Below are positions 36,279 through 45,741 of a stretch of DNA of 64,000 bases, in pieces. The notes beneath the pieces are model-generated. The model saw only the letters and a program-made list of their open reading frames with translations. It did no database searches and was not told the origin of the DNA. The DNA comes from JAJTFW01 sp903922455 (GTDB lineage Bacteria; Bacteroidota; Bacteroidia; AKYH767-A; OLB10): NCBI GenBank assembly GCA_943329665.2, contig CALQEU020000002.1, positions 186,001-250,000 on the forward strand, written 5' to 3'. A program made the position numbers and the translations under genes. The first letter of the stretch is position 1. Every line of letters starts with the position of its first letter.

Positions 36279-37991
36279 CTAAGTATAACGACGCAAACGC
36301 AAATAAAATTTTATCAATCCGAAAACAATTAAAAGGATAATTGGCAAAGTTACATTGAACCACTTTAACAAAGCAGTATCTGCTTCCAATACTGCTGGAT
36401 CGATCATTCTCAAACGAAATTCTTTACTTCGCACTGACATCAATCCTGAATCATCACAGAAATAATCCAAGATATTTAAAAAGAAAGATTTATTGCCATA
36501 CGTTGTATTTGTATAGCGATCGAATCCAAGTGCTACCGGAGCCCCTTTCACAATATCATTTCGAATGAGATCTCCATCAGAAATAACAATTACTTTTGTT
36601 TGAACACTAGAATCTATAAAGTCAATTTCCTTATTTTCAGCTATTGTGGGTGGTATCCGATTTTTATACAATGATGTAAAACTTCCTTCCATCAACACAG
36701 CCACGGGAACATCCTTTTGAGGGAACATTTTTGGATCAGGTTTAAACTGCATAATACCTAAGCTCACTCGCACAGGTGCAGGTAAAATCCGACTATATTG
36801 AGAGGTAGTTAAGAGTACGGTATGTTTAATTCCTACAGCATCGATGGGATCAATACTTGAAACGAACTGCCCTTTTATTGAATTCAAATTATTAACGATA
36901 GGATGTTTTGAAGTAGGATTCATCAGCGGAAAAAAGTACCATGGTAATAATTGTTGCTTAGGCTGAGAGCCCACCATGCCGGTTACCACTGGAATTAGAG
37001 AAGAAAGCAAATCCTGCAGTAAATCATAATTCACACGAGCTCCATAACGAAACAACATATCATCCAATTTTAAGTCGCGTGCAGGTGCTAAAATTTCACC
37101 ACGTCTTTCCAAACTATCCATGGATGCTTGAATGGGATCGAGTAAAAAAATTAACTTTCCACCATGCATTACATATTGGTCAATCACAAACTTATCCTTT
37201 TCGTTAAAAGCGCTATCGGGCTTTGCTATTACCACCGCTTGATAATCTTTCAACGCATTTAACCTTCCATCTATTCGAACTCTTTTCAATTCATAAGACG
37301 TCTTTAGTGCGGTAGCAATATCATTAACATTTGTTGTATCTAATTCGCCGTGCCCTTCTAAAAATGCTATAGTTGGACGCATTGGATCCGTTACTTTCCG
37401 AATCACATTACAAATTTCGTATTCCAGATTTTGAATAGAGTTATTTAAAATCAGCTCGGGCGGAAAACCATTTTGATTCTTTAACAACGTAATACTCATC
37501 TCCACATTCGCATAACTCACCAAGGCGCCGGGGAAAATATAAGTACGCTTCACGCCTTCATTCGTTCTTTCCTCAACGGTGGTTGGTTGAATTCCTTTTT
37601 GATAAAGTTGTGCATAAAATTTATTCCGTTCCTTTTCATCGGGATTGGCAGATGGATCAATAAATTCAAACTGGAGGTTACCATTCGAATAAATACTCAG
37701 CTCATCTAAAATTTCACGGGTACTTTGCTGCAAACGAGAAAATCCAGGAGAGAAATCACCTTCCAAATAAACTCGAATGTAAACAACATCTTTAAGTTGT
37801 GATACTAGCTTTTTACTATTATCCGACAACGTAAAACGATTATCATCGGTTAAATCTATTCGAGTAAAAACGAAAGAAGAAACAATATTCGTCAACACAA
37901 TGATCCCTAACAGCAAGATCAATTGCATGATGGCTTGACCTTTCGGACTTTTTCTTTTCTTAGACTCCATTTCTGACTTTTCCATCACCAT
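36279..37991 (-). CDS. gldG: gliding motility-associated ABC transporter protein GldG
   Basis: A 570-residue protein with an N-terminal transmembrane helix (about 18-45), a large ABC-type uncharacterised extracytoplasmic domain and a C-terminal helix (about 545-565). It fits GldG, the auxiliary subunit of the GldA-GldF-GldG transporter required for gliding motility in some Bacteroidota. The start overlaps gldF by 7 bp; ATG 37985 is an alternative. GldA is not in this window. The gene does not prove that this organism glides. Confidence 0.88.
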   Translation of the reverse strand: MVMEKSEMESKKRKSPKGQAIMQLILLLGIIVLTNIVSSFVFTRIDLTDDNRFTLSDNSKKLVSQLKDVVYIRVYLEGDFSPGFSRLQQSTREILDELSIYSNGNLQFEFIDPSANPDEKERNKFYAQLYQKGIQPTTVEERTNEGVKRTYIFPGALVSYANVEMSITLLKNQNGFPPELILNNSIQNLEYEICNVIRKVTDPMRPTIAFLEGHGELDTTNVNDIATALKTSYELKRVRIDGRLNALKDYQAVVIAKPDSAFNEKDKFVIDQYVMHGGKLIFLLDPIQASMDSLERRGEILAPARDLKLDDMLFRYGARVNYDLLQDLLSSLIPVVTGMVGSQPKQQLLPWYFFPLMNPTSKHPIVNNLNSIKGQFVSSIDPIDAVGIKHTVLLTTSQYSRILPAPVRVSLGIMQFKPDPKMFPQKDVPVAVLMEGSFTSLYKNRIPPTIAENKEIDFIDSSVQTKVIVISDGDLIRNDIVKGAPVALGFDRYTNTTYGNKSFFLNILDYFCDDSGLMSVRSKEFRLRMIDPAVLEADTALLKWFNVTLPIILLIVFGLIKFYLRLRRYT

Positions 37992-38719
37992 TTTCTACTT
38001 TCTATAACCATTCTTGTCAAGAAAAGAAAACAAAGAATTGCCGAAAAAAAGAAAACTAAATCTCTTGTATCGATCACTCCTCTACTCAAACTCAAATAAT
38101 GAGCATTAAAGCTTAGACCAAAAACTAGAGTGGATGCTTTCCCGATTCCAAAAATGGCGGAAATCGATTCAAACCCTTTCAAACAAATCAAACAAAGAAA
38201 AAAACCAATAATAAAAGCGACCACTTGATTATCGGCCAACGAGGATGAAAAAATTCCAATGGCTACGAAACTTGCCCCGAGCAACAACAATCCAATATAC
38301 GAACCTAAGATGGCTCCTGAATCAACATTTCCAACAGGCAAACTAATTTCATGAATCGTAAAATAGTAAACAAGAGTTGGCAGTAAAGAAAACAAAACGA
38401 GTATTACACCAGCAAAAAACTTGGCACTCACCAATTGCATTTCTGTCAATGGTCGAGTTAGTAAAAGTTCAATTGTCCCAGACTTCTTCTCTTCAGAAAA
38501 AAGCCGCATGGTAATCGCAGGAATCAGCAATAAATACATCCAGGGTGTAATTACAAATAGCGAATCTAAATTCGCATAACCCGCACTTAAAATATTAAAG
38601 GATGAATCAGGGAATATCCACAGAAACAAACCCATTGTTAGAAGGAAGACAACGAGAACAATATACCCAATGAGGGAGTTCAAGAAGCTGTTAATTTCCT
38701 TGAGGATCAGGGAAAACAT
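37985..38719 (-). CDS. gldF: gliding motility-associated ABC transporter permease GldF
   Basis: A 244-residue permease from ATG 38719 (MFSLILKEINSFLNS). A TTG three codons upstream belongs to the promoter element rather than the gene. Six membrane segments and the cytoplasmic FSEEKKSGTIELLLTRPL loop (about 75-95) are typical of ABC-2 permeases of the GldF/NosY type. It is divergent from the glycosyltransferase gene with 142 bp between starts, and is co-transcribed with gldG. Confidence 0.9.
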   Translation of the reverse strand: MFSLILKEINSFLNSLIGYIVLVVFLLTMGLFLWIFPDSSFNILSAGYANLDSLFVITPWMYLLLIPAITMRLFSEEKKSGTIELLLTRPLTEMQLVSAKFFAGVILVLFSLLPTLVYYFTIHEISLPVGNVDSGAILGSYIGLLLLGASFVAIGIFSSSLADNQVVAFIIGFFLCLICLKGFESISAIFGIGKASTLVFGLSFNAHYLSLSRGVIDTRDLVFFFSAILCFLFLTRMVIESRKW

Positions 38720-38725
38720 AGGGGG

Positions 38726-38733
38726 CAAAAGTA
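38726..38733 (-). promoter_or_regulatory. candidate -7 element of the gldF operon
   Basis: On the minus strand TACTTTTG lies 6 nt before ATG 38719. The last three bases are the TTG that makes a longer frame possible. If used, the transcript would be leaderless or nearly so. Confidence 0.5.
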
Positions 38734-38849
38734 ATCGATTTCATTTAAGAACAAGAGATTCATTTTTCCATATTTTAAAAAAACAATTCAAATTCAGCTT
38801 AAAATAAAATGATATTACGAGAATATTTTATTTCCCAAGAGCTAACGCT

Positions 38850-38857
38850 TACTTTTG
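38850..38857 (+). promoter_or_regulatory. candidate -7 element of the first glycosyltransferase gene
   Basis: TACTTTTG ends 4 nt before the GTG start at 38862. An AT-rich 9-bp inverted repeat (AAATAAAAT 38802-38810 / ATTTTATTT 38825-38833) lies just upstream and could be an operator. Confidence 0.45.
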
Positions 38858-38861
38858 AAGA

Positions 38862-40049
38862 GTGACCAAAGTACTACAAATCGTTAACAGACTGAATTTA
38901 GGAGGTATAACCTATAATGCAGCTACCATTACCGCTCATTTACGACCTGAATTTGAGACCATGATTGTGGCTGGGATGAAGGATGCGAGCGAAGAAAGTT
39001 CTGAATTTATGGTTTTAAAATTAGGACTTGAGCCTATTTATCTCCCGGATATGCACCGGGAGATAAATTTACGTTCTGATTACAAGGCTTATAAGCATTT
39101 ATTAAAAATTATCCGTGAATTTAAACCTGATGTAGTTCATACACATGCGGCGAAGGCTGGACTTATTGGCCGTCTCGCTGCGAAAAGAGCTGGAGTAAAA
39201 GTTATAGTTCATACATTTCATGGACATGTTTTTCACAGTTATTTTGGAAAATTTAAAACTTCCTTTTTTATAAATCTTGAACGCGGTTTAGCTTATATCA
39301 GCAGTGCGATAATTGCTATCAGTGAAAATCAAAAAAAAGAGCTTTGCGAAACCTATAAAATTAGCTCGTGTGAAAAGATTCATTTGGTTGAATTAGGTTA
39401 TGATTTATTGCCTTTTCAAGAAAACCAAGATGTTAAAAGAGCACAGTTTAGAGAACAATATTCCATTCAATCCCACCAAATTGCGATCGGAATAATAGGT
39501 CGACTAGTACCTATAAAAAACTTAAAATTATTTATAGAGGCATTTTCCATTACCCATCAAAAATTTGAAGAGAAAACCAAAGCATTCATTATTGGCGATG
39601 GAGAACAAATGGCTGAATTGCAAATATTTTGCAAAGCATTAGCCTTATCAATTTCAACACCAGAGAACGTAAATTTAGACGCTCCCTTAGTCTTTACTTC
39701 TTGGATTCATGAGATAGACGTTGCCATGAATGGTATTGACATATTGGCAATCAGCTCATTAAACGAAGGGACGCCTGCCAGTTTAATAGAAGCACAGGCT
39801 GCTGGAAAGCCTATAGTAGCTACTAATGTTGGAGGAATTTCAAATATAGTTTTAGAAGGCGAAACGGCTTTGTTAGTCGAAAGTGGTGATGAAATAGCCT
39901 TTTCAAATGCATTAAATCAACTTATTTACGACGAAAAATTGAGGAATAAAATGAGCAACTTAGGACCTTCACACGTACTCACTCGATTTCATGAAAAACG
40001 ACTATGTAAAGATATCTCTGAATTATACGCTAAACTTTTGAAGATTTAG
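38862..40049 (+). CDS. GT4-type glycosyltransferase
   Basis: A 395-residue GT-B enzyme starting at GTG, chosen because the protein begins at the usual first beta strand (TKVLQIVNRLNLGG). The C-terminal half has the donor-site pattern NEGTPASLIEAQAAGKPIVAT (Glu-x7-Glu type). It should transfer a sugar from a nucleotide donor to a lipid-linked glycan on the cytoplasmic face. It leads the plus-strand polysaccharide set. The donor and acceptor are unknown. Confidence 0.88.
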   Translation: MTKVLQIVNRLNLGGITYNAATITAHLRPEFETMIVAGMKDASEESSEFMVLKLGLEPIYLPDMHREINLRSDYKAYKHLLKIIREFKPDVVHTHAAKAGLIGRLAAKRAGVKVIVHTFHGHVFHSYFGKFKTSFFINLERGLAYISSAIIAISENQKKELCETYKISSCEKIHLVELGYDLLPFQENQDVKRAQFREQYSIQSHQIAIGIIGRLVPIKNLKLFIEAFSITHQKFEEKTKAFIIGDGEQMAELQIFCKALALSISTPENVNLDAPLVFTSWIHEIDVAMNGIDILAISSLNEGTPASLIEAQAAGKPIVATNVGGISNIVLEGETALLVESGDEIAFSNALNQLIYDEKLRNKMSNLGPSHVLTRFHEKRLCKDISELYAKLLKI

Positions 40050-40079
40050 TACTTCGCACATTTAGCGATAAAAAATACT

Positions 40080-40087
40080 TACTTTTG
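40080..40087 (+). promoter_or_regulatory. candidate -7 element upstream of the export lipoprotein gene
   Basis: TACTTTTG matches TAnnTTTG and lies 12 nt before ATG 40100 and 27 nt before ATG 40115. It would give the export genes their own promoter. Confidence 0.45.
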
Positions 40088-40114
40088 CAACCAATCAAAA
40101 TGAACCTTGATTTT

Positions 40115-40894
40115 ATGAAAAAGCTAATACCAGCAATATCTATTCTATTTATTATCAGTTCTTGCCAAATTAATCCGAGTGTCATGTTCAAGGTTCCAAA
40201 GAACTATGAATATTCAAATGACCAAACCATTGGCAATATAGAATACCGGATCACTCCCAATGACATTCTTGGATTTAGTGTTTATACTAACGATGGTTTT
40301 AAGTTAATTGATATGACCACTTCAGCCTCTTCTATAACAGGTGGCATTCAAAGCGTAAGCGGCCAAGGAAATTCACAAACACAATTTTTAGTGGAACCCG
40401 ATGGCCAAATTAAACTTCCAATTGTTGGGAAAATTAAAATTTCTGGTCTTACGGTAAGAGAAGCTGAAAAATCATTAGAACAAGAATACGCTACTTTTTA
40501 CAACAAGCCATTTGTGATGATTAAAGTCTTAAACAGAAGGGTGATGGTCTTCCCAGGAACTGGTGGAACAGGCAGAACCGTAAATCTTGATAATGAGAAT
40601 ATGAATTTAATTGAAGCCTTAGCCTTAGCTGGTGGATTAACGAATACAGGAAAATCATATAAGATCAAATTAATTCGAGGTGATTTAAGAAATCCAAAAG
40701 TCATGTTGATTGACTTATCAACGATTGAAGGAATGAGTCAGAGTAATCTCTTGCTTCAATCTAATGATATTATTTATGTGGAACCAGTTCCAAGAGTTTC
40801 ACAAGAATTACTTTCGCAACTCGCCCCTATTATAGGAATCATTACCAGTTTAGCATTAGTATATCAAATTGCTGATGGTTTTAGAAATCCTTAA
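40115..40894 (+). CDS. Wza-like polysaccharide export lipoprotein
   Basis: A 259-residue lipoprotein from ATG 40115 (lipobox ISSC after MKKLIPAISILFI); ATG 40100 would add five residues. It carries the polysaccharide biosynthesis/export domain (ITPNDILGFSVYTNDG, then LVEPDGQIKLPIVGKIKISG) and a second SLBB-like part (NLIEALALAGGLTNTGKSY). A hydrophobic C-terminal segment (about 233-255) resembles the Bacteroidota version with a membrane helix at the end. It should form the outer-membrane exit for the glycan, working with the Wzc-like protein 17 nt downstream. Confidence 0.92.
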   Translation: MKKLIPAISILFIISSCQINPSVMFKVPKNYEYSNDQTIGNIEYRITPNDILGFSVYTNDGFKLIDMTTSASSITGGIQSVSGQGNSQTQFLVEPDGQIKLPIVGKIKISGLTVREAEKSLEQEYATFYNKPFVMIKVLNRRVMVFPGTGGTGRTVNLDNENMNLIEALALAGGLTNTGKSYKIKLIRGDLRNPKVMLIDLSTIEGMSQSNLLLQSNDIIYVEPVPRVSQELLSQLAPIIGIITSLALVYQIADGFRNP

Positions 40895-40911
40895 GGAGTT
40901 AGTAGAAAATA

Positions 40912-43338
40912 ATGGCAAAAAAGAAAATATCGCCCATCAACGAAGATTTTGATTTTAAACTCCTCGTGACTATAGCAAGAAAAAATTTGCTATGGTTTAC
41001 TTTTTTCATTTTACTGGCAATTCTAACTGCCCTTTTGATTTTACGATATACTGCCCCAGTTTATGAATCGACGGCTGTCATTCAACTTTCGGAGCAAGAC
41101 AATGCCAGTAACGTTATCAACTCTAAGCAATTTAAAACATTCACCGATCAAAACAATAAACTTGCATCGAGTATTGAATTAATGCGATCTCGAGTAATTT
41201 TAGAACGAGTAATAAGCAATCTTCCCTTTCAAATTAGCTATTATTCTAAAGGGGAGATTTTAACTTTTGAGTTGTATAAAATGTCACCTTTTACAGTTGA
41301 ATTAAGGATGAAAGACAGCTCCTTAATTGGCAAAAACATCAATATTGATTTTCTATCTTCAAATACTTTTAATCTTAACTATAATAGCAAAAGAGTTCAC
41401 AGGAAAGGTCCTTTTAAAACAGACGAGTGGCTAAGTTTTCCAGAAGCCGACATGAAGATTTCAATATATGATTTCAAAGCAATTTCACTTTTACAACAAG
41501 ATTTAAACAAAGACGCATTCTATTTTGTAATCAATAGCATTCCTGAATTGACAAGTCGAATTTCGAAATCTATTGTGATCACCCCACTTAATGTGGACGC
41601 ACAAACTGTACAGATTAAACTGAAAGATAAGACACAGCAAAAAGCTTCTGATATTGTTAATGGAATTGCCGTCGAATTTAACAAATATGACCTCGAAAAA
41701 AACTCTGAAGTTGCCGATAAAATTCTTGATTTTATTGACAATACCATTGCAAGTATTGATATTGAACTAAGCAACTCTGAGAACTCACTTGAAAGATTTA
41801 AGAAAGAAAACAAAATCCTAAATCCTGAATTGTCTGCTGGTATTATTATGAATCAGCTGGAAGCGTTGCAAACTGAAATTTACGCTTATGAACACGAAAT
41901 AAATTTATATTCTAAAATCAGAAAAGAACTACAAGGATCGGCAGATGTAAGTAAATTTCTTTTGAGTTTGTCAGGCAGATCGGACAACAATATGATTTTA
42001 ATTCAGCTGGAGAGGTTACAAGCATTGTTAGATCAAAGGGACCAAATAAGACTACAAGCTACTGAAAAAAGTGAGTTATATAAATCGATACAAGTTCAAC
42101 TTGAAAATCAACAATTGCTACTAAGCAAAATGCTAGTCAATGAAGGGTTAAGTTTTAAAGCAAAAAAAGAAAGTAAACTTTTAGAAATTCAAAAAATTGA
42201 AAGTAAACTTGGAATATTACCGCAACAGCAAGCGGAATATGGACGCCTTACACGACTATTTACTATCAATGAAAAATTCTATTCTCTCCTCCTTGAAAAA
42301 AAGGCAGAATTTTCGATAACACGTGCTGGTTATGTTCCACAGCATATCATTTTACAAGCGGATTTAGGTAGCAACCCACCGGTTTCACCAAACAAAACGT
42401 TAATTATTAGTGCTTGTTTAATTATAGGTTTTCTTGCTGGTTTCATATTGATTTTTGCAAGGTATTTACTACACGATGAAATCAACTCGCTGGAAGAAGT
42501 AGCGCAATATACTGATGCAACGATGTTGGGTATCATTCCAAAGTATAAACGTGAAATTCCAATTTCTCAATTATTGGTTGATAAAAATCCAAAATCAGTT
42601 ATCTCAGAGGCTTTCCGATCCATCCGAACGAATTTGCAATTTATATCAAATAAAGATGGAGCAAAGATTATAGCTCTAACATCAACCATTTCAGGAGAAG
42701 GAAAAACATTTAATGCAATTAATTTGGCTGGTGTTATTGCTTTTTCGGGACTTAAAGTAGTTATTCTTGACTTAGACATGAGGAAACCAAAAATTCATTT
42801 GGGTTTTAATGTTGAAAACAATCATGGTATTAGTACATTATTAATCGGAAAAGATAAACCAGAAAATTGCATTATTAAAAGTTCACTTGCTAATCTTGAT
42901 TTTATCACTGCAGGACCAATTCCACCGAATCCTGCAGAGTTAATTATTAATCCTGCTATGGAGTCGCTGCTCGTTCACTTAAAGACGATTTATGATATTA
43001 TCATTATTGACTTACCACCCGTTGGTATTGTAAGCGATGGAATTCCGATTATGCAGAAAGCTGATTATCCACTATATATTTTAAGAGCAAAGTATTCAAG
43101 AAAAATGTTTGTTGCACAAATCAATAAACTGATAACTGACAACAAAGTTAAAAATATGAGTGTTATTTTGAATGGGGTTGAAATGTCGAAGCTAAAGTAT
43201 GGTTACGGCTATGGATATAGTTATGGATACGGTTACGGCTATGGATATAGCTATGGATATGGATATTACGACGAAGATGAAGAACCTCTAACTTTATGGA
43301 ATCGCGTATCCTCTGTATTTAAAAAGAAAAGCGTTTAA
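40912..43338 (+). CDS. Wzc-like chain-length determinant / BY-family tyrosine kinase
   Basis: An 808-residue inner-membrane protein. Two transmembrane segments (about 27-48 and 496-516) bracket a Wzz domain and a long coiled coil (about 270-460). The cytoplasmic BY-kinase has Walker A ISGEGKT (near 596), Walker A' VVILDLDMRKP (about 616-626) and Walker B IIIIDLPP. The C-terminal tail is unusually Tyr-rich: about 25 residues alternating Tyr with Gly/Ser (762-788), then YYDEDEEP. In Wzc the tail tyrosines are autophosphorylated to cycle oligomerisation and polymer export. It follows the Wza-like gene and precedes rfbC by 2 nt. Confidence 0.95.
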   Translation: MAKKKISPINEDFDFKLLVTIARKNLLWFTFFILLAILTALLILRYTAPVYESTAVIQLSEQDNASNVINSKQFKTFTDQNNKLASSIELMRSRVILERVISNLPFQISYYSKGEILTFELYKMSPFTVELRMKDSSLIGKNINIDFLSSNTFNLNYNSKRVHRKGPFKTDEWLSFPEADMKISIYDFKAISLLQQDLNKDAFYFVINSIPELTSRISKSIVITPLNVDAQTVQIKLKDKTQQKASDIVNGIAVEFNKYDLEKNSEVADKILDFIDNTIASIDIELSNSENSLERFKKENKILNPELSAGIIMNQLEALQTEIYAYEHEINLYSKIRKELQGSADVSKFLLSLSGRSDNNMILIQLERLQALLDQRDQIRLQATEKSELYKSIQVQLENQQLLLSKMLVNEGLSFKAKKESKLLEIQKIESKLGILPQQQAEYGRLTRLFTINEKFYSLLLEKKAEFSITRAGYVPQHIILQADLGSNPPVSPNKTLIISACLIIGFLAGFILIFARYLLHDEINSLEEVAQYTDATMLGIIPKYKREIPISQLLVDKNPKSVISEAFRSIRTNLQFISNKDGAKIIALTSTISGEGKTFNAINLAGVIAFSGLKVVILDLDMRKPKIHLGFNVENNHGISTLLIGKDKPENCIIKSSLANLDFITAGPIPPNPAELIINPAMESLLVHLKTIYDIIIIDLPPVGIVSDGIPIMQKADYPLYILRAKYSRKMFVAQINKLITDNKVKNMSVILNGVEMSKLKYGYGYGYSYGYGYGYGYSYGYGYYDEDEEPLTLWNRVSSVFKKKSV
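43201..43260 (+). repeat. 30-bp tandem duplication in the kinase Tyr-Gly tail
   Basis: Units 43201-43230 and 43231-43260 match at 28 of 30 bases and encode GYGYGYSYGY twice in frame. The run of alternating Tyr and Gly/Ser extends slightly on both sides, ending in the acidic YYDEDEEP. Confidence 0.9.
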
Positions 43339-43340
43339 AA

Positions 43341-43907
43341 ATGGAATTGACACGATTTAATATTGAAGGGCCCCTCTTATTCAAACCAAGAATTTTTCAA
43401 GATGATCGAGGTTATTTTTATGAATCTTATAATGAAAAGGTATTTCATACATTAGGATTAGAAATGAAGTTCGTTCAAGATAATCAATCGAGTAGTCATA
43501 AGAATGTTTTACGCGGCTTACATTTTCAACATCCTCCATTCGATCAAGGGAAATTAGTGCGCGTATTAAAAGGGCGTGTGCATGATGTAGCTGTCGACAT
43601 TCGAAAAAATTCACCCACGTTTGGACAACATTTACGGGTTGAATTGAGTGCATTCAACAACTTTATGTTCTGGATCCCGCCAGGATTCGCACATGGTTTC
43701 TTATCTTTGGAGGAAGATACTATTTTTCTGTATAAATGTACCAACGTTTATCATAAAGAATCAGAAAGTGGTATTTTATGGAATGATAAAGATCTCTCTA
43801 TTGACTGGGGCAGCGACGGCGCGCCCATTGTCTCAGAAAAAGATATGGAACTACCCTCTTTCCAAGAATTAGAATCAAGATTTGAAATCATGGTGCCCAA
43901 TGACTGA
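43341..43907 (+). CDS. rfbC: dTDP-4-dehydrorhamnose 3,5-epimerase
   Basis: A 188-residue cupin enzyme that epimerises dTDP-4-keto-6-deoxyglucose on the way to dTDP-L-rhamnose. It has the RGLHFQ motif with catalytic His61, GKLVRVLKGRVHDVAVDIR (about 70-88) and the FWIPPGFAHGF segment (about 110-120). RfbA, RfbB and RfbD are not in the window, and related epimerases can make other deoxysugars. It sits directly between the Wzc-like and WecA-like genes and overlaps the latter by 8 bp. Confidence 0.92.
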   Translation: MELTRFNIEGPLLFKPRIFQDDRGYFYESYNEKVFHTLGLEMKFVQDNQSSSHKNVLRGLHFQHPPFDQGKLVRVLKGRVHDVAVDIRKNSPTFGQHLRVELSAFNNFMFWIPPGFAHGFLSLEEDTIFLYKCTNVYHKESESGILWNDKDLSIDWGSDGAPIVSEKDMELPSFQELESRFEIMVPND

Positions 43908-45045
43908 ACAGTTTCTTCAACATAGCAGCTTCATCCTGTATACGCTCTTTCTCATAATAGCGGTAACATTTTCTTTAATGATTAACGCCTTATTTTTACG
44001 ATTCTTCAAAACACTTGGCATTCGAAATAATTTAGACGGGACCATCATTCGTTGGGGCGCTATGTCAAAACCAAGTATTGGAGGAATAACGTTTTACATT
44101 ATGTTCCTTCTTTCTTTAGCCAGCTATTCGATTTTATTTGAACCTGCACAAGATGCATATCAACTTGGTTTTGTTGGACTACTTTTATCGAGTGGTACTG
44201 GTTTTTTGATTGGGTTGGCTGATGATGCATACAATACCAAGCCTTGGCTTAAATTTGGCGTTCAACTTCTTTCAGGTCTTATTTTAATTAGTACAGGCAT
44301 TAGCATTCATATTTTCTCGAGTGATTTATTGAATTATACAGTTACCTTATTTTGGGTAGTTGGAATCATGAATTCAATTAATATGCTCGACAACATGGAT
44401 GGAATCACCACTATAGTTTCCATTGGAATTATTTTAAATACCATTTACATTATTATTCATAACGACGATATCGTTAACATGCATCTATTGGTTTTAATTG
44501 GTGTATTAGCTTCTTTGGTTGCCTTCTTACGTTTCAATTGGCATCCTTCAAAAATGTATATGGGTGATACGGGAAGTCAATTTCTCGGTGTCTTTTTGGC
44601 CACCATGGGAATTATTTATTTCTGGAATGATCCTTACTCTTCAGAAGCACCAGCGACTGGAAAATTATTAGCAGGAACGATCATGACGTTTATACTTCCT
44701 ATTTTAGATACTACCGTGGTGGTTGTGAATAGACTTTCTGCAGGCAAATCACCTTTCGTAGGTGGAAAAGATCATACAACACATAGCCTTGCTATATTGG
44801 GGTTAAGTGACTCTCAAGTGAGTTTTGTATTTGTAGGACTCGCTTTACTTTCTCTTTTGATGAATGTGCTTATTGAAGAATTTGTTGGAGAGTGGAATTA
44901 TTCAGCCTCCATTTTCTTCTGTTCTTATTTTGTAATTTTATTAAGTTTCTTCTTTTACACCACAAGAAATAAGAAAATTAAAAGCGGAGAACGACGTCGC
45001 GAAATCAAACTTAATCAAGGGGAAACTTCAAGCGTACAAAATTAA
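43900..45045 (+). CDS. WecA/TagO-like undecaprenyl-phosphate sugar-1-phosphate transferase
   Basis: A 381-residue polytopic membrane protein with about ten helices. The start is ATG 43900, which overlaps rfbC by 8 bp; a TTG at 43882 is less likely. The MraY/WecA family motifs are present: the first Asp-rich site (LADDAYNTKPWLKF), NMLDNMDGITT and MGDTGSQFLG. It should prime a lipid carrier with GlcNAc-1-phosphate or a similar sugar, the first step of polymer assembly. It converges with trmD; their ends overlap by 4 bp. Confidence 0.92.
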   Translation: MTEQFLQHSSFILYTLFLIIAVTFSLMINALFLRFFKTLGIRNNLDGTIIRWGAMSKPSIGGITFYIMFLLSLASYSILFEPAQDAYQLGFVGLLLSSGTGFLIGLADDAYNTKPWLKFGVQLLSGLILISTGISIHIFSSDLLNYTVTLFWVVGIMNSINMLDNMDGITTIVSIGIILNTIYIIIHNDDIVNMHLLVLIGVLASLVAFLRFNWHPSKMYMGDTGSQFLGVFLATMGIIYFWNDPYSSEAPATGKLLAGTIMTFILPILDTTVVVVNRLSAGKSPFVGGKDHTTHSLAILGLSDSQVSFVFVGLALLSLLMNVLIEEFVGEWNYSASIFFCSYFVILLSFFFYTTRNKKIKSGERRREIKLNQGETSSVQN

Positions 45046-45725
45046 TTCTTCTTATCGAGCAAATTTGGTCTGCGTTCCTTGGTTCGCTGAAGTGACTTTT
45101 CAAATTTCCACTGCTCAATATTTTTTTCATGACCTGATAATAAAATATCAGGAACTTTCCATCCTCTAAATTCAGCGGGGCGCGTATAAACAGGCGGAGC
45201 AATTAAATCATCTTGAAAAGAATCTGACAACGCCGATGTTTCATCATTCAACACACCAGGAATCAATCGAATTACGGTATCACATAACACAGCTGCACCC
45301 AACTCTCCTCCTGATAGCACGTAATCACCTACACTTATTTCACGAGTAATAAAATGTTCACGCACTCGCTCATCCACTCCTTTGTAATGTCCACAAAGAA
45401 TAATCATGTTTCCAGTAAGTGATAACTGATTTGCTAAAGGTTGATCCAACAGCGTACCATCCGGACTCATATAAATCACTTCCTCGTAATCATTTTTACT
45501 TTTCAATGTTTCAATACATAGAGCAATCGGTTCAATCATCATCACCATGCCCGCTCCACCACCAAAGGCGTAATCATCTGTGTTACGATGTTTACTTAAT
45601 GCATAATCTCTCAAATTGATTAAATTCACTTGTACCAATCCTTTTTCCTGAGCACGTTTTAAAATAGAATGCTGAAAAGGACTTTCCAGTAATTCAGGGT
45701 GAACGGTGATGATATCAATACGCAT
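45042..45725 (-). CDS. trmD: tRNA (guanine-37-N1)-methyltransferase
   Basis: A 227-residue trefoil-knot SPOUT methyltransferase that modifies G37 next to the tRNA anticodon. The motifs LCGHYKGVDERV and EISVGDYVLSGGELGA form the SAM-binding knot. The C-terminal domain (about 160-227) is the usual tRNA-binding part. It is the last gene of the aroQ-ctlX-CoA transferase-GNAT-trmD transcript, an unusual setting compared with rpsP-rimM-trmD-rplS. Confidence 0.97.
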   Translation of the reverse strand: MRIDIITVHPELLESPFQHSILKRAQEKGLVQVNLINLRDYALSKHRNTDDYAFGGGAGMVMMIEPIALCIETLKSKNDYEEVIYMSPDGTLLDQPLANQLSLTGNMIILCGHYKGVDERVREHFITREISVGDYVLSGGELGAAVLCDTVIRLIPGVLNDETSALSDSFQDDLIAPPVYTRPAEFRGWKVPDILLSGHEKNIEQWKFEKSLQRTKERRPNLLDKKN

Positions 45726-45741
45726 GATTCTTTCTTTTAAT

